From Siphonobacter curvatus (GTDB taxonomy: Bacteria > Bacteroidota > Bacteroidia > Cytophagales > Spirosomataceae): a DNA stretch of 64,000 bases. Both the position numbers and the translations under genes were made by a program. This document shows, one piece after another, positions 25,982 to 35,079 of this stretch (positions are counted from its first letter, which is position 1; each line of letters starts with the position of its first letter). Under the pieces are notes generated by a model. It saw nothing but the letters and a program-made list of their open reading frames with translations, was not told the origin of the DNA and did not search any database. Where the stretch lies: NCBI RefSeq assembly GCF_002943425.1, contig NZ_PTRA01000001.1:2108001-2172000 (forward strand), given 5' to 3'.

Positions 25982-26692
25982 ATGAAAATTTTTACCGCTC
26001 TTGCTTTTTCCTTAATAGCTACCACCGCTTTTTCCCAAATTGGTATTGGTACCCAAACACCGCACCCAAGTGCCCAATTGGAAGTCAATTCAACGAACAA
26101 AGGAATACTTATTCCACGGGTAACGCAGGCCAACAGACCGGGTAGTCCTGGTCAGCCCGAAGCTGTTAATGGCTTAATGATTTACCAAACTGATGTAGAC
26201 CCGGGATTTTATACCTTCAACGGATCTGCATGGGATAAAATGGTTAGTAAAAGTGAAATTCCCAGTAGTACTTATTTCTACGGAGTGAATGGCTACACCC
26301 GGTATTTCGTTTTAGAACCAATCGTACCCAAAATGATGAATTTCCCAGCTATCAATAGTTCTGATGACTTTGAAATCAATGAGGATAAAACCATTTTCAC
26401 CGTCAAAAAAGCTGGGAATTATTTGGTTAGCTTTTTCATAAGTGCAAAACCAGAGTCTTTAGAGAATAGATATGGATATCAAGCAGCTTTATTTGTGGAC
26501 CCTTATCCTAGTAGTCAGGCTTACGTGAGATCATCTGATTTAGATTATAAAGTGCAGTCTACTTCTATTATACGATTAAAAGAAGGAGATAAAGTAGGGT
26601 TACATGTAGCTCAATACAACCAGCAAACCATTACGCTTCAACTAGATGATTTTGCTCAAGGGGCTTCTCTTACCTTGGTAAGACTTAACTGA
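25982..26692 (+). CDS. Secreted protein with BclA/C1q-like C-terminal beta domain
   Basis: A 236-residue protein with a signal peptide (KIFTALAFSLIATTAFSQ). Next comes the motif IGIGTQTPHPSAQLEVNSTNKG..LIPRV, known from many secreted Bacteroidota surface proteins. A short segment with GLMIYQTDVDPGFYTFNGSAWD follows. The last 130 residues (FPAINSSDDFEINEDKT, VKKAGNYLVSFFISA, RLKEGDKVGLHVA, GASLTLVRL) resemble the TNF/C1q-like jelly roll seen at the C-terminus of BclA-type proteins. The product is probably a trimeric surface or matrix protein. It has its own promoter and a hairpin at 26710-26748. Confidence 0.75.
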   Translation: MKIFTALAFSLIATTAFSQIGIGTQTPHPSAQLEVNSTNKGILIPRVTQANRPGSPGQPEAVNGLMIYQTDVDPGFYTFNGSAWDKMVSKSEIPSSTYFYGVNGYTRYFVLEPIVPKMMNFPAINSSDDFEINEDKTIFTVKKAGNYLVSFFISAKPESLENRYGYQAALFVDPYPSSQAYVRSSDLDYKVQSTSIIRLKEGDKVGLHVAQYNQQTITLQLDDFAQGASLTLVRLN

Positions 26693-26760
26693 TGTATTGA
26701 TAGATAATTAGGATAGCTTATTACCATAGAAAGGCCATTGGCTATCCTATACCATAGTGA

Positions 26761-26880
26761 GTAGCTAAGAGGTCACTAGGTATCAAAACGTTCGAACCAC
26801 TAAAGCAGACTCTTTCGGCTAAAGTTACCGTAATGGCTGAAGCTGAGCAAAAGCTAGCTATACGCAAACGTTGTAACTAA
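26761..26880 (+). pseudogene. C-terminal gene remnant
   Basis: A 39-codon open stretch without a start (SLGIKTFEPLKQTLSAKV, then MAEAEQKLAIRKRCN, stop). It resembles the fragment near 25694-25735. A strong terminator follows at 26898, as after a real gene, so this seems to be the end of a deleted gene. Confidence 0.4.
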
Positions 26881-26897
26881 TCTAAAATATATTTCTG

Positions 26898-26928
26898 ACC
26901 CGTCTGGCATTGCTGGGCGGTTTTTTTT
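26898..26928 (+). terminator. Rho-independent terminator with T8
   Basis: CCGTCTGGC pairs with GCTGGGCGG-type sequence (three wobble pairs) around a short loop, followed by eight T. No intact gene precedes it closely. Confidence 0.75.
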
Positions 26929-27167
26929 AATAGTTCGTATAGTAGTAAGCGTACGAAACAGTAGTCCTACATCTAACGAAATAATACCCCAGTACTGGAA
27001 ACCTCAGTAGTGGGATTTTCTTGACTTAAGGTAAGAAAAATAGCTATCCTATGGCTGCTGCTTGGAATAGGCTTACTTAGACATTCATTCCCGCCAGAAT
27101 TGAACCCTTTTACTGCTTAGTGATTACCCACGATTACTAGTTGAGTCCCTCCAACCTTTTTATCGTT

Positions 27168-30100
27168 ATGGATGCTAATAAAAGCAGTTCGCACGCTTCT
27201 GTTCAAACGAATGAGTATCAAATCTTACTTGAATCCTTCGCTCAGGCTTTTTGGGAAACCAACGCAGAGGGTTTAGTCGTCGTTGATTCACCGAGCTGGC
27301 GGGCCTATACGGGTAAGTCGCTGGGTGAAGGCTGGGTGAAAGCTGTACATCCCGATGATCAGGAATATGCCCTTGCTCAGTGGCAGGAAGCGGCTAAACG
27401 GCTCTGGCCCGTAAACGCTGAATTTCGTCTGCAACGACCGGGGGGTGGTTGGCGGTGGACCAACGTGCGGGCGATACCGATCCTTAACGCCGATGGAAGC
27501 GTCAAAAAATGGTTGGGCATCAACATTGACATTCAAGCCAAAAAAGAGGCCGAAGCAAACTTATTGCATACGCAGCAAACCTACCAGCAAGAGCTTGAGC
27601 AGCAGGTAGCCGAGCGAACCCAACAGTTACAGCAAAGCCAGACTTTACTTAAAGCCACTCTGGATAGTACGCTCGATATGATCCAGGTGTTTAAAGCGGT
27701 ACGCAATCAAGCCGGTGAAATCATTGATTTTGTCTGGATTCTTAACAATCAGAGTAGTGAACAGCAGTACGGAGATGTAATCGGCCAGAGCCTGCTCACG
27801 CTCAATCCCGGCGTGAAAGAAGTCGGCATTTTTGATACGTTCAAGCAAGTCTGCGAAACGGGCATCGCGGATCAGTCCGAGCGGCACTACGCCCATGAAC
27901 AGTTTGATGGGTGGTTTTATCAGTCCACCGTTAAGCTGGGCGATGGTGTGGCGACGACGACCACCGATATAACGGCTCGCAAGCAGGCAAAAGCCGAGTT
28001 AGCGTCTACGAAAGAATTGTTGCAGGCGATTCTTGATAGTACGCCCTTCATTATTCAGGCTTTTGAGGCCGTAAGGGATGATGCTGGTCGCATCAGGGAC
28101 TTTACCTGGATTATGAACAATCAGGGGGGCGTCAGTCAGAATGGTGAGGTCATTGGTCAACAGCTGCTTAAACTAAACCCGGGCGTAGTAGAAACCGGCT
28201 TGTTTGAAAAGTTTGTACAGGTTACCGAAACGGGTCTAGCTATTGAGCAAGAGCAGTATTATTCCCATGAACAGTTTCAGGATCAGTGGTTTTATCAGAC
28301 CCTAGTGAAAATGGGGGATGGCTTCGTGATGACTACTCAAGATATCACGGAGAAGAAACAAGCGGAACAGGAGCTCAAAGCAAGCAAAGAATTAGTGCAG
28401 ACCGTTTTTGACGTTACGCTGAATCCCATTGCTTATCACAAAGCCGTACGGGACGAAAACGGCACCTTGGTTGATTTCGAGTTTCAATTAGAAAACCAGC
28501 AAGCCCGTAAGTATGCTCTTCAAAACCAAAGGGGTCAGCGATATTCACAGGCGTATCCCGGCATTAAAGACACGCTGGTATTCAAACTGTATCGGGAGGT
28601 GGTAGAGACCGGTACTGAATTGAATACTGAAGTCCAGATTAACCTCAAAGGCATGGACCGCTGGTTTCATCTGATGGCCGCTAAACTGGAGGATGGCCTG
28701 GTGGCTACTGCGATCGATGTCACGCAGCAAAGAAAAGCGGAGCAGGAATTACTTGAGCAGGCACATCTCATTCGCATGATTAGTGAAATTTTGCCCGATG
28801 TTGTAGCCGTAGTCGAGCTTTCCTCTAAAAAGATCCTGCATGCTAACCAAAATCCGATAGTTGTGCTCGGTTTTGACCCGGAGGAAATAGTAGCCATGCC
28901 CTTCGCAGATCGGATGAGTTTGTTTCATCCCGAGGATTTGCCCGCTATTCAGGCCTATTATCAGCGGTTTGAGACACTAGCAGACGGAGAGGAAAACAAG
29001 ACCGAATATCGGCTGAAAAATAAGAAGGGTGATTGGGTGTTACTATCCATTCGTGGCAAAGTGTTCAAGCGGGATGAAGTGGGTCAGGTGACTCAGATTT
29101 TGATAATCGCAACCGATTATACGGAACGCAGAAAGGCCGAGCAGGAAAATCTTCGACTGAAAGACGAAATAGCTAAACGTGCTCAGGATAAGTATCAATC
29201 GCTATTTAACTCCATCGGCGAAGGCTTCGGTATCATTGAATTGATCTATGACGAGACCGGCTATGCCGTAGATTATCGTTTCATTGAAGTTAATCAAGCC
29301 TACCTATCGCACACGGGGCAGGATGACCCGACCGGCAAACTCGGTTCCGAAGTCGCTCCTGGTACGGAATACTATTGGCTGAATACGTACCAAAGCGTGA
29401 TCGATACCGGAGAGCCGGTTTTTCTAGAGAACTATCACGCTGACTCCGAACGCTGGTACAAGTTGTATGCTTCACGTATTGGCGGGTCAGATAGCCATCA
29501 GGTCGCTGTTGTTTTTGAGGACATCACCGAACGTAAACGCCAAGAAGAACAACTGGCATTTTTAGCTGAAATAACTAAAGATCTGATTGATCTAAAGCCC
29601 ATTAAAGATACGGTGGGCATGCTGGCGGAGAAAATTGGCAAGCATTTCAACGCTCAGTGGTGCAATTTCGGGGAAGTATCTGACACGTTGGAAGTAGAGG
29701 TGTTTATGGAGGGCTGGACGGCCGATGACGTACCCTCAGTAAATGGCCGCCACCAGATAAAAGACCTTTGGACCGAAGAACAAATTGCCAAGAATAATGC
29801 CGGCGAACTTATCGCGGTAATCGACACGGAGACCGACTCCCGAGTGAGCAAAGAGGCGTATGCGGCCTTACAGATCCGGTCTTTTGTCGCAGTGCCGCTG
29901 GCTCATAAGGGTACTTTCAAATTCATGCTGGGAATTGCAGCGATGCAACCCCGGCGGTGGCGTAAGGACGAGATTGAATTAATAAAGGAGTTAACCACGC
30001 GAATTTGGAACCGGCTGGAAAAAGCACGCATCGAAGAAGCCTTGCAGAAAAGCGAAGAAAAATACCGCACGTTGTTTAACTCGATTGACGAAGGGGTTGC

Positions 30101-32795
30101 CATTGTGGAAGTCTTTCCCGACCCGCACGGGCGTATTACCGATCTGATTTGGCATGAAGCGAACCCGGGGGTTGAACGTCATGCGGGAATCGGCGGCTGG
30201 TTGGGAAAGCGAGCCAGTGAAATCGTGCCCCATCTGGAACAGGATTGGTTGGATGCGATGAGTGACGTTTATCAAACCGGTGAGTCAGTGCGGATGGAAG
30301 CCTATAACGCTGACTTGGGCCGTTGGATTGACACGTACTACTCGCGAGTCGGCGGGGCGGGTAGTCCCTTCATGGCCGCCGTGTTCCAGGACATCACCGA
30401 ACGCAAACAACAGGCCGAAGAGCAGGCTTTCCTACTTAAATTTTCTGACGAACTACGAACCCAGCTAACGGCGGATGCGGTAGCGAACCGAGCCCTTGAA
30501 CTACTCACCGAGCAATTACAACTGGATCGCAGTTACATTACCTCGTACTATGTAGAAGAAAACCGGGCCGATCTTGATTATCAACTTGGCAAAGATACCG
30601 TGCCCCCCTTGCCTGACCACTTTGTTTTGTCCGACTATCCAGAAGCGTTTAAGGCTATTTTCGATGAGACCTTCGTCATTGAAGATGACTACGAAAGGCA
30701 AGGCCTATCCGAGGCCGAAAAGCGAAACAGTAAGAAATTGGGTATGCGAGCAATGGTGGCCTCGACTTTGCGTAAAGGTGAAAATAAGCCCTTGTGGTCC
30801 ATGGTCGCTATCTCATCGCATCCTCGCCGCTGGACACCCAGAGAGATTAAATTGGTGGAAGCCGTAGCTGAACGCACCTGGGCGGCGGTGGGACGGGCAA
30901 AGCTGGAGGAAACCCTGCGGCAATCAGAACAGCGGATTCGGCTGGCGGTAGAGGCTGCCCAGATGGGCACCTGGGAATGGGATTTAGTAAACGACCAGGT
31001 GTATTGGAATGAAGAGCATTTTCACTTGTTAGGCATGAACATCGAGCCTAATCCAATCCCTTCCAGTGCATTTACCCGTCACCTGCATCCCGAGGATGCT
31101 GAATCGATTCTGACTCAACTACAAGAAGCCATCACGAATCGTACACTTTATGATGCGGAGTTTCGAATGATACGGGAAGATGGAGAAACGCGATGGATGA
31201 GCGGCTATGGAAGAGTCACTGCCGAGGAAAATGGCCAGCCCCTGCGGGCTAGCGGAGTCATGGCTGATATTACAAACCGTAAAGTCGTTGAAGAAGCCCT
31301 GCGGGAAAATGACGTCCGACTGGCCGCCCTCTTTGAAAGCCTGCCGGTCGGCGTTGGCGTAATGGATAGCACTGGAAAGATCGTGCTGAGCAATCAGAAA
31401 ATGGACTATTATATGCCCAGCGGTATCATTCCTTCCCGGGACTTAGATCATCCGCAACGCTGGCGTGCGTACGATGCCGAGGGGCAAGCCTTGGCGTTAG
31501 AAGACTATCCAGGATCACGGGCACTAAGAGGGGAGTCAGTTGTGCCGGGTATTGAAATGCAATATACCGAAGGGGGGGAATACCTACATTGGGCCCGGGT
31601 AGCGGCGGTGCCTATCTGGAGTCAGACGGGCCAGGTCACCGGAGGCGTGGCGGTCATTACCGATATCCATGCATTAAAGCAGACTGAACATCGGTTGAAA
31701 GAAGCGGATCGGCGTAAGAATGAGTTTCTGGCCATGCTGGCTCATGAACTTCGCAATCCCATGGCTACGCTTTCCAACGGATTGCAGGTACTATCTCTAA
31801 CGGTGGCAACCAGTACTCAGGCCCAATCCGTACTGGAGATGATGACTCGCCAGATGAATCACCTGGTACGCATGGTGGACGACCTGCTCGATGTCAGCCG
31901 CATTAGTCAGGGGAAGATCGAACTCCGAAAAGAGCGTGTCAATCTAGTCGAACTCATCAACCAGACGACCGAAGCTGTGCGAACCTTGGTGAATTCAAAG
32001 CAGCAAAAGCTAACGGTACGTTTGCCGGATACCCCGGTTCAGTTGGAAGGGGATCCTACGCGGCTCATGCAGGTAGTGATGAATCTATTAACGAATGCCT
32101 CTCGCTATACAGGCCCACAGGGTAACATTCATTTGAGCTTGGAACACACGGGAAATACGGCTTTACTCCACATCCAGGATACGGGTGTTGGCTTAAGTCC
32201 GGATCAGCTAACCTCTATTTTCGAGTTGTTTGTGCAGGTTGATAATTCGTTGGCCCGTTCGGCAGGCGGACTGGGTATAGGGCTTACGCTAGTCAAACAG
32301 ATTGTCGAACTGCACGGCGGGCAAGTAGAGGCTCAAAGTGAGGGACTGGGCCGGGGTAGTACGTTCATGGTCCGCTTGCCTACCGTAAAAGAGGTTCAAT
32401 CGCACTTTGCGGTCGGAGAAGACGCAAAAACGGGTCCCCTACGCATTTTGCTGATAGATGATAATCCCGATGCTACGCTCACCCTGCGTATGCTTCTGGA
32501 AATACACGGGTATCAGGTACACGCCTGTAATAGCGGCAGGGACGGAATCACAGCGGCGGAAAGTCTCAGACCTGACGTCATTTTGTTGGATATTGGTATG
32601 CCCGATGTGGATGGGTATGAAACCTGCCAGCAGATTCGCCAACAGCCTTGGAGCAGGGGAGTATTCATTATAGCGGTTTCGGGATATGGTCAAAAGGAAG
32701 ACCAACGGAAGGCCCAAGAAGCGGGCTTCAACGAATACTTAACTAAGCCTGTAAATGTGGAGTCATTGATTCAAGTACTGTCCCGGCTTTCTTAA
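27168..32795 (+). CDS. Very large soluble hybrid histidine kinase with nine PAS-like units and two GAF domains
   Basis: From the ATG at 27168 this is 1875 residues. The order is: PAS (about 22-120), three tandem PAS-like repeats of one type (162-269, 285-394, 411-521; each begins with a D-x-T core and ends DIT/DVT plus a coiled linker), PAS (531-655), PAS (675-788), GAF (795-952), PAS (965-1078), GAF (1087-1245), PAS (1255-1371), PAS (1381-1504), HisKA with AHELRNP (H1526), HATPase (NLLTNASRY, DTGVGLS, GGLGIGL) and a C-terminal receiver (D1808 in LLDIGMPD). No membrane segment is seen, so it is cytoplasmic. All key catalytic residues are present. The signal and the downstream partner are unknown. 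Confidence 0.92.
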   Translation: MDANKSSSHASVQTNEYQILLESFAQAFWETNAEGLVVVDSPSWRAYTGKSLGEGWVKAVHPDDQEYALAQWQEAAKRLWPVNAEFRLQRPGGGWRWTNVRAIPILNADGSVKKWLGINIDIQAKKEAEANLLHTQQTYQQELEQQVAERTQQLQQSQTLLKATLDSTLDMIQVFKAVRNQAGEIIDFVWILNNQSSEQQYGDVIGQSLLTLNPGVKEVGIFDTFKQVCETGIADQSERHYAHEQFDGWFYQSTVKLGDGVATTTTDITARKQAKAELASTKELLQAILDSTPFIIQAFEAVRDDAGRIRDFTWIMNNQGGVSQNGEVIGQQLLKLNPGVVETGLFEKFVQVTETGLAIEQEQYYSHEQFQDQWFYQTLVKMGDGFVMTTQDITEKKQAEQELKASKELVQTVFDVTLNPIAYHKAVRDENGTLVDFEFQLENQQARKYALQNQRGQRYSQAYPGIKDTLVFKLYREVVETGTELNTEVQINLKGMDRWFHLMAAKLEDGLVATAIDVTQQRKAEQELLEQAHLIRMISEILPDVVAVVELSSKKILHANQNPIVVLGFDPEEIVAMPFADRMSLFHPEDLPAIQAYYQRFETLADGEENKTEYRLKNKKGDWVLLSIRGKVFKRDEVGQVTQILIIATDYTERRKAEQENLRLKDEIAKRAQDKYQSLFNSIGEGFGIIELIYDETGYAVDYRFIEVNQAYLSHTGQDDPTGKLGSEVAPGTEYYWLNTYQSVIDTGEPVFLENYHADSERWYKLYASRIGGSDSHQVAVVFEDITERKRQEEQLAFLAEITKDLIDLKPIKDTVGMLAEKIGKHFNAQWCNFGEVSDTLEVEVFMEGWTADDVPSVNGRHQIKDLWTEEQIAKNNAGELIAVIDTETDSRVSKEAYAALQIRSFVAVPLAHKGTFKFMLGIAAMQPRRWRKDEIELIKELTTRIWNRLEKARIEEALQKSEEKYRTLFNSIDEGVAIVEVFPDPHGRITDLIWHEANPGVERHAGIGGWLGKRASEIVPHLEQDWLDAMSDVYQTGESVRMEAYNADLGRWIDTYYSRVGGAGSPFMAAVFQDITERKQQAEEQAFLLKFSDELRTQLTADAVANRALELLTEQLQLDRSYITSYYVEENRADLDYQLGKDTVPPLPDHFVLSDYPEAFKAIFDETFVIEDDYERQGLSEAEKRNSKKLGMRAMVASTLRKGENKPLWSMVAISSHPRRWTPREIKLVEAVAERTWAAVGRAKLEETLRQSEQRIRLAVEAAQMGTWEWDLVNDQVYWNEEHFHLLGMNIEPNPIPSSAFTRHLHPEDAESILTQLQEAITNRTLYDAEFRMIREDGETRWMSGYGRVTAEENGQPLRASGVMADITNRKVVEEALRENDVRLAALFESLPVGVGVMDSTGKIVLSNQKMDYYMPSGIIPSRDLDHPQRWRAYDAEGQALALEDYPGSRALRGESVVPGIEMQYTEGGEYLHWARVAAVPIWSQTGQVTGGVAVITDIHALKQTEHRLKEADRRKNEFLAMLAHELRNPMATLSNGLQVLSLTVATSTQAQSVLEMMTRQMNHLVRMVDDLLDVSRISQGKIELRKERVNLVELINQTTEAVRTLVNSKQQKLTVRLPDTPVQLEGDPTRLMQVVMNLLTNASRYTGPQGNIHLSLEHTGNTALLHIQDTGVGLSPDQLTSIFELFVQVDNSLARSAGGLGIGLTLVKQIVELHGGQVEAQSEGLGRGSTFMVRLPTVKEVQSHFAVGEDAKTGPLRILLIDDNPDATLTLRMLLEIHGYQVHACNSGRDGITAAESLRPDVILLDIGMPDVDGYETCQQIRQQPWSRGVFIIAVSGYGQKEDQRKAQEAGFNEYLTKPVNVESLIQVLSRLS

Positions 32796-33000
32796 CTTGA
32801 TTCGCTTAAATAGTAGTAGCTGTGGATCATTAGTATTTACAGCCCGTACTATAGAATTCATTGATCAGGTACATTGAAAAAAGATAATCATGAAACGCTC
32901 CGATTTTTGCACTGATGAGCGGCTTTCAAAGTAGGTCAAAATGTACGGTACCCTTCGCATTTTGTATTAGAATACCGGGATATTCAACTAATAGAAAAAC

Positions 33001-33515
33001 ATGCTCAATAAAAGGCTATTGACTTTTCCCACACTCACTACGGAACGGTTGACACTTCGGCAATTGTTAGAAAACGATGGGCAAGCCATTTTTTGCTTCG
33101 ATCTGACCCAGTAATAAACAAGTACCTTGATCGAAAGCCGAGTCAAACCTTAGAGGAAGCATTGCAATTTATTCGAAGCATTCAGGCCAATAATCTTCTG
33201 TATTGGGCTATTGTAGAGACTTTTAACGGAAAGGTGGTAGGAACCATTGGTCTTTTTAACGTTTCAAACGAAGGCAATACAGGCGAAATAGGCTATGAGC
33301 TTTTACCGGAGTACCAAAGACAAGGAATGATGAATGAAGCAATGAAGAAAGTCATTGCATTTGCCGTTGACATACTTGGAATCAAAACCATTGAAGCTTT
33401 CACTCATAAAGACAACCAACGTTAAACTAAACTGCTTCAAATACTAAACTTTGAGCAAGCGGAAATTGTCGACGCAGCCAATCCTGATTTGATCGTGTTT
33501 TGGCTAATAAACTGA
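33001..33515 (+). pseudogene. GNAT (RimJ/RimL-like) acetyltransferase with frameshift and nonsense stop
   Basis: The ATG at 33001 starts FPTLTTERLTLRQL, typical of this family, but the frame ends at a TAG about 105 bases later. The family sequence continues in another frame from 33093 (LRSDPVINKYLDRKPSQT, VVGTIGLFNVSNEGNTGEIG, ELLPEYQRQGMMNEAM, acetyl-CoA loop QRQGMMN). A single-base change in the T-run at 33089-33094 would explain this. A TAA at 33423 then interrupts the tail, which stays in frame to 33515 (LLQILNFEQAEIVDAAN). Two lesions make it a clear pseudogene. Confidence 0.8.
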
Positions 33516-33771
33516 GGAATTAAATAAAAAGACGATTAGGTGTAATTACAATATAATAATAACTCAACCTGAATTTCACTGACTGCCTATCTTAGTTACT
33601 GCTTACCATCAACCTGCACATTTAAGTCGGTTCATTCAATAACTACCTTGTCAACACACTCACTTTTTTCATTGATATGGATCAAAGAGCACATTTCATT
33701 AAAGATGAGATCGGGTGCATGAAGACAAAAAGCTACTCTTCTACTTTTAGGTAGCTAAGCAGGAAGAATGA

Positions 33772-34251
33772 TTATAGGTGTCTCGAATGAAGCATACTAA
33801 TCACTAATCCGATTTGCCCCAGGTGATAAAGGTCATGTTGAATGATACCATTGATGAGGTATTCAAACGTATGTCCCTGATCGTTGTAGGGGATTGCTAA
33901 TACTTCATCCGACTGCTGGCTCAGCAATTCAATTAAACGGGTCTGATTGCTTATCAACTCTTGCTGTAAAGTATTCCATCCTAAAGCCTGAAGCTGCTCC
34001 AGTGAAGGCCAATCCTGAGCACTTTGCATCTGGATTTGATAGTCATAATTGCCTTCCAGCCGCTTGATTAAGACCTGACGCCAGGCAATCAGATGAGCCA
34101 GGATTTCAGCTGCCGAGTGAACAGGTGGATAGGGTCTTTGAAAGGCTTGCTCGCTAGTTAAGCTTCCCGTCTTTTTCAACAGGGTCTCATCCAGCCAGGG
34201 TTGTCCATTAAACAGGCTTTCGAGTTGGGAAATATAATAGGCGACTGTCAT
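33772..34251 (-). CDS. DinB-superfamily protein
   Basis: A 159-residue four-helix-bundle protein. The conserved histidines that bind the metal are in AEILAHLIAW (about residue 51) and in IIQHDLYHLGQIG (about residues 138-142). Members include thiol-transferases and many proteins of unknown role. A second, exported DinB protein is at 44782. No operon partner. Confidence 0.82.
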   Translation of the reverse strand: MTVAYYISQLESLFNGQPWLDETLLKKTGSLTSEQAFQRPYPPVHSAAEILAHLIAWRQVLIKRLEGNYDYQIQMQSAQDWPSLEQLQALGWNTLQQELISNQTRLIELLSQQSDEVLAIPYNDQGHTFEYLINGIIQHDLYHLGQIGLVISMLHSRHL

Positions 34252-34543
34252 GACATGGTCGGTAAGGTTAGGGGGTAAAGCTAGCTAGATACAGGTTAAG
34301 ATACCTTTGGCCAGGAGTGAAAATATTTTGAACGAATAGTTTGATGAATCCAGCCGGTTGGATTCATCAAACTATTCACAAGCGTTGAGATAGCCTGCCT
34401 GGTATGAGCGTTGAGAAGTTATACCATGGCTGGCTAAGAGGTGTGGCGGCGGTTAAGAACTAGGTCTGCCGTTCGTACCAAGAAGCTTATCAGATTGTCT
34501 GGTATTTACGTATATTGGCAAGGATTCTATTCAGGACACTAAC

Positions 34544-34774
34544 ATGACAGGTAAACAAATTTTTGACAATTACCAGAGAAACGGACGAGCAGCACCCGTA
34601 GGTAGTGAGGAACGGGAATATGGAGGTCTGTTACTAACGGCATTGATGACCGTAGGCAAAGAGGAGCTTTTCGCTACGCTGGAAGAAGCCGAAAAGACGG
34701 GTAAGAAAGTCGCCCTCACGTATCCTGCTGAATCCGTTCCTGCGGAGCCTAACGGCATTACCCTGGTTGACTAA
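34544..34774 (+). CDS. Small conserved protein, function unknown
   Basis: A 76-residue soluble protein: TGKQIFDNYQRNGRAAPVG, YGGLLLTALMTVGKEELF, EAEKTGKKVALTYPAE. It is helical in the first part and ends in a short beta segment. Clean start, normal codon use and no lesions suggest that it is a real gene. No family name is known to me. Confidence 0.55.
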   Translation: MTGKQIFDNYQRNGRAAPVGSEEREYGGLLLTALMTVGKEELFATLEEAEKTGKKVALTYPAESVPAEPNGITLVD

Positions 34775-34833
34775 TTCGCCTTTTCGTAGGACTAGGGTTG
34801 GTTGAGAATTGAGTTGTAATTATCTGGTAAACA

Positions 34834-35008
34834 ATGATCTATGATATAACTCATGAAGCCATCGATCTTAAGAAGTCTAAGGGCAGGTAAATATTAAAAG
34901 AGCTTACGCAGAGTACGTAGGTAGGTGCCGTCCCTAATCCTTACGCTGATTATCTGGCTCTGGAAGAAGTTGAGGTGTATACCGATTTTATCTATTTAAA
35001 ACGTGAAT
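34834..35008 (+). pseudogene. Remnant of an unknown gene with two in-frame stops
   Basis: The frame from the ATG at 34834 reads MIYDITHEAIDLKKSKGR, TAA, ILKELTQST, TAG, VGAVPNPYADYLALEEVEVY, TDFIYLKREFYT, and then enters the hairpin at 35009. A related, more damaged piece is at about 25361-25440. The family is not recognised. Confidence 0.5.
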
Positions 35009-35060
35009 TTTACACGTATAAAGCCGCTCCGGATATCCGAAGCGGCTTTATACGTGTAAA
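35009..35060. terminator. 20-bp perfect palindromic hairpin
   Basis: A 20-base arm (35009-35028) pairs perfectly with 35041-35060; the loop itself contains CGGATATCCG. It lies 19 bases beyond the stop of the leftward gene at 35080 and is probably its terminator. Confidence 0.8.
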
Positions 35061-35079
35061 GGGAGATCACTTGAAACCG

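Noticed and set aside
17497-33425. Idea that TAG and TAA are read as amino acids in this organism (several genes broken by single in-frame stops)
   Set aside because: Many core genes in the window end normally at TAG or TAA, other lesions are frameshifts, and the breaks cluster in the accessory region. Decay explains them better than recoding.
34513-34522. Possible far attachment site of an mnmE island (TATTGGCAAG)
   Set aside because: Only ten bases in a row match the mnmE end, which can occur by chance; no integrase or other boundary sign is near.
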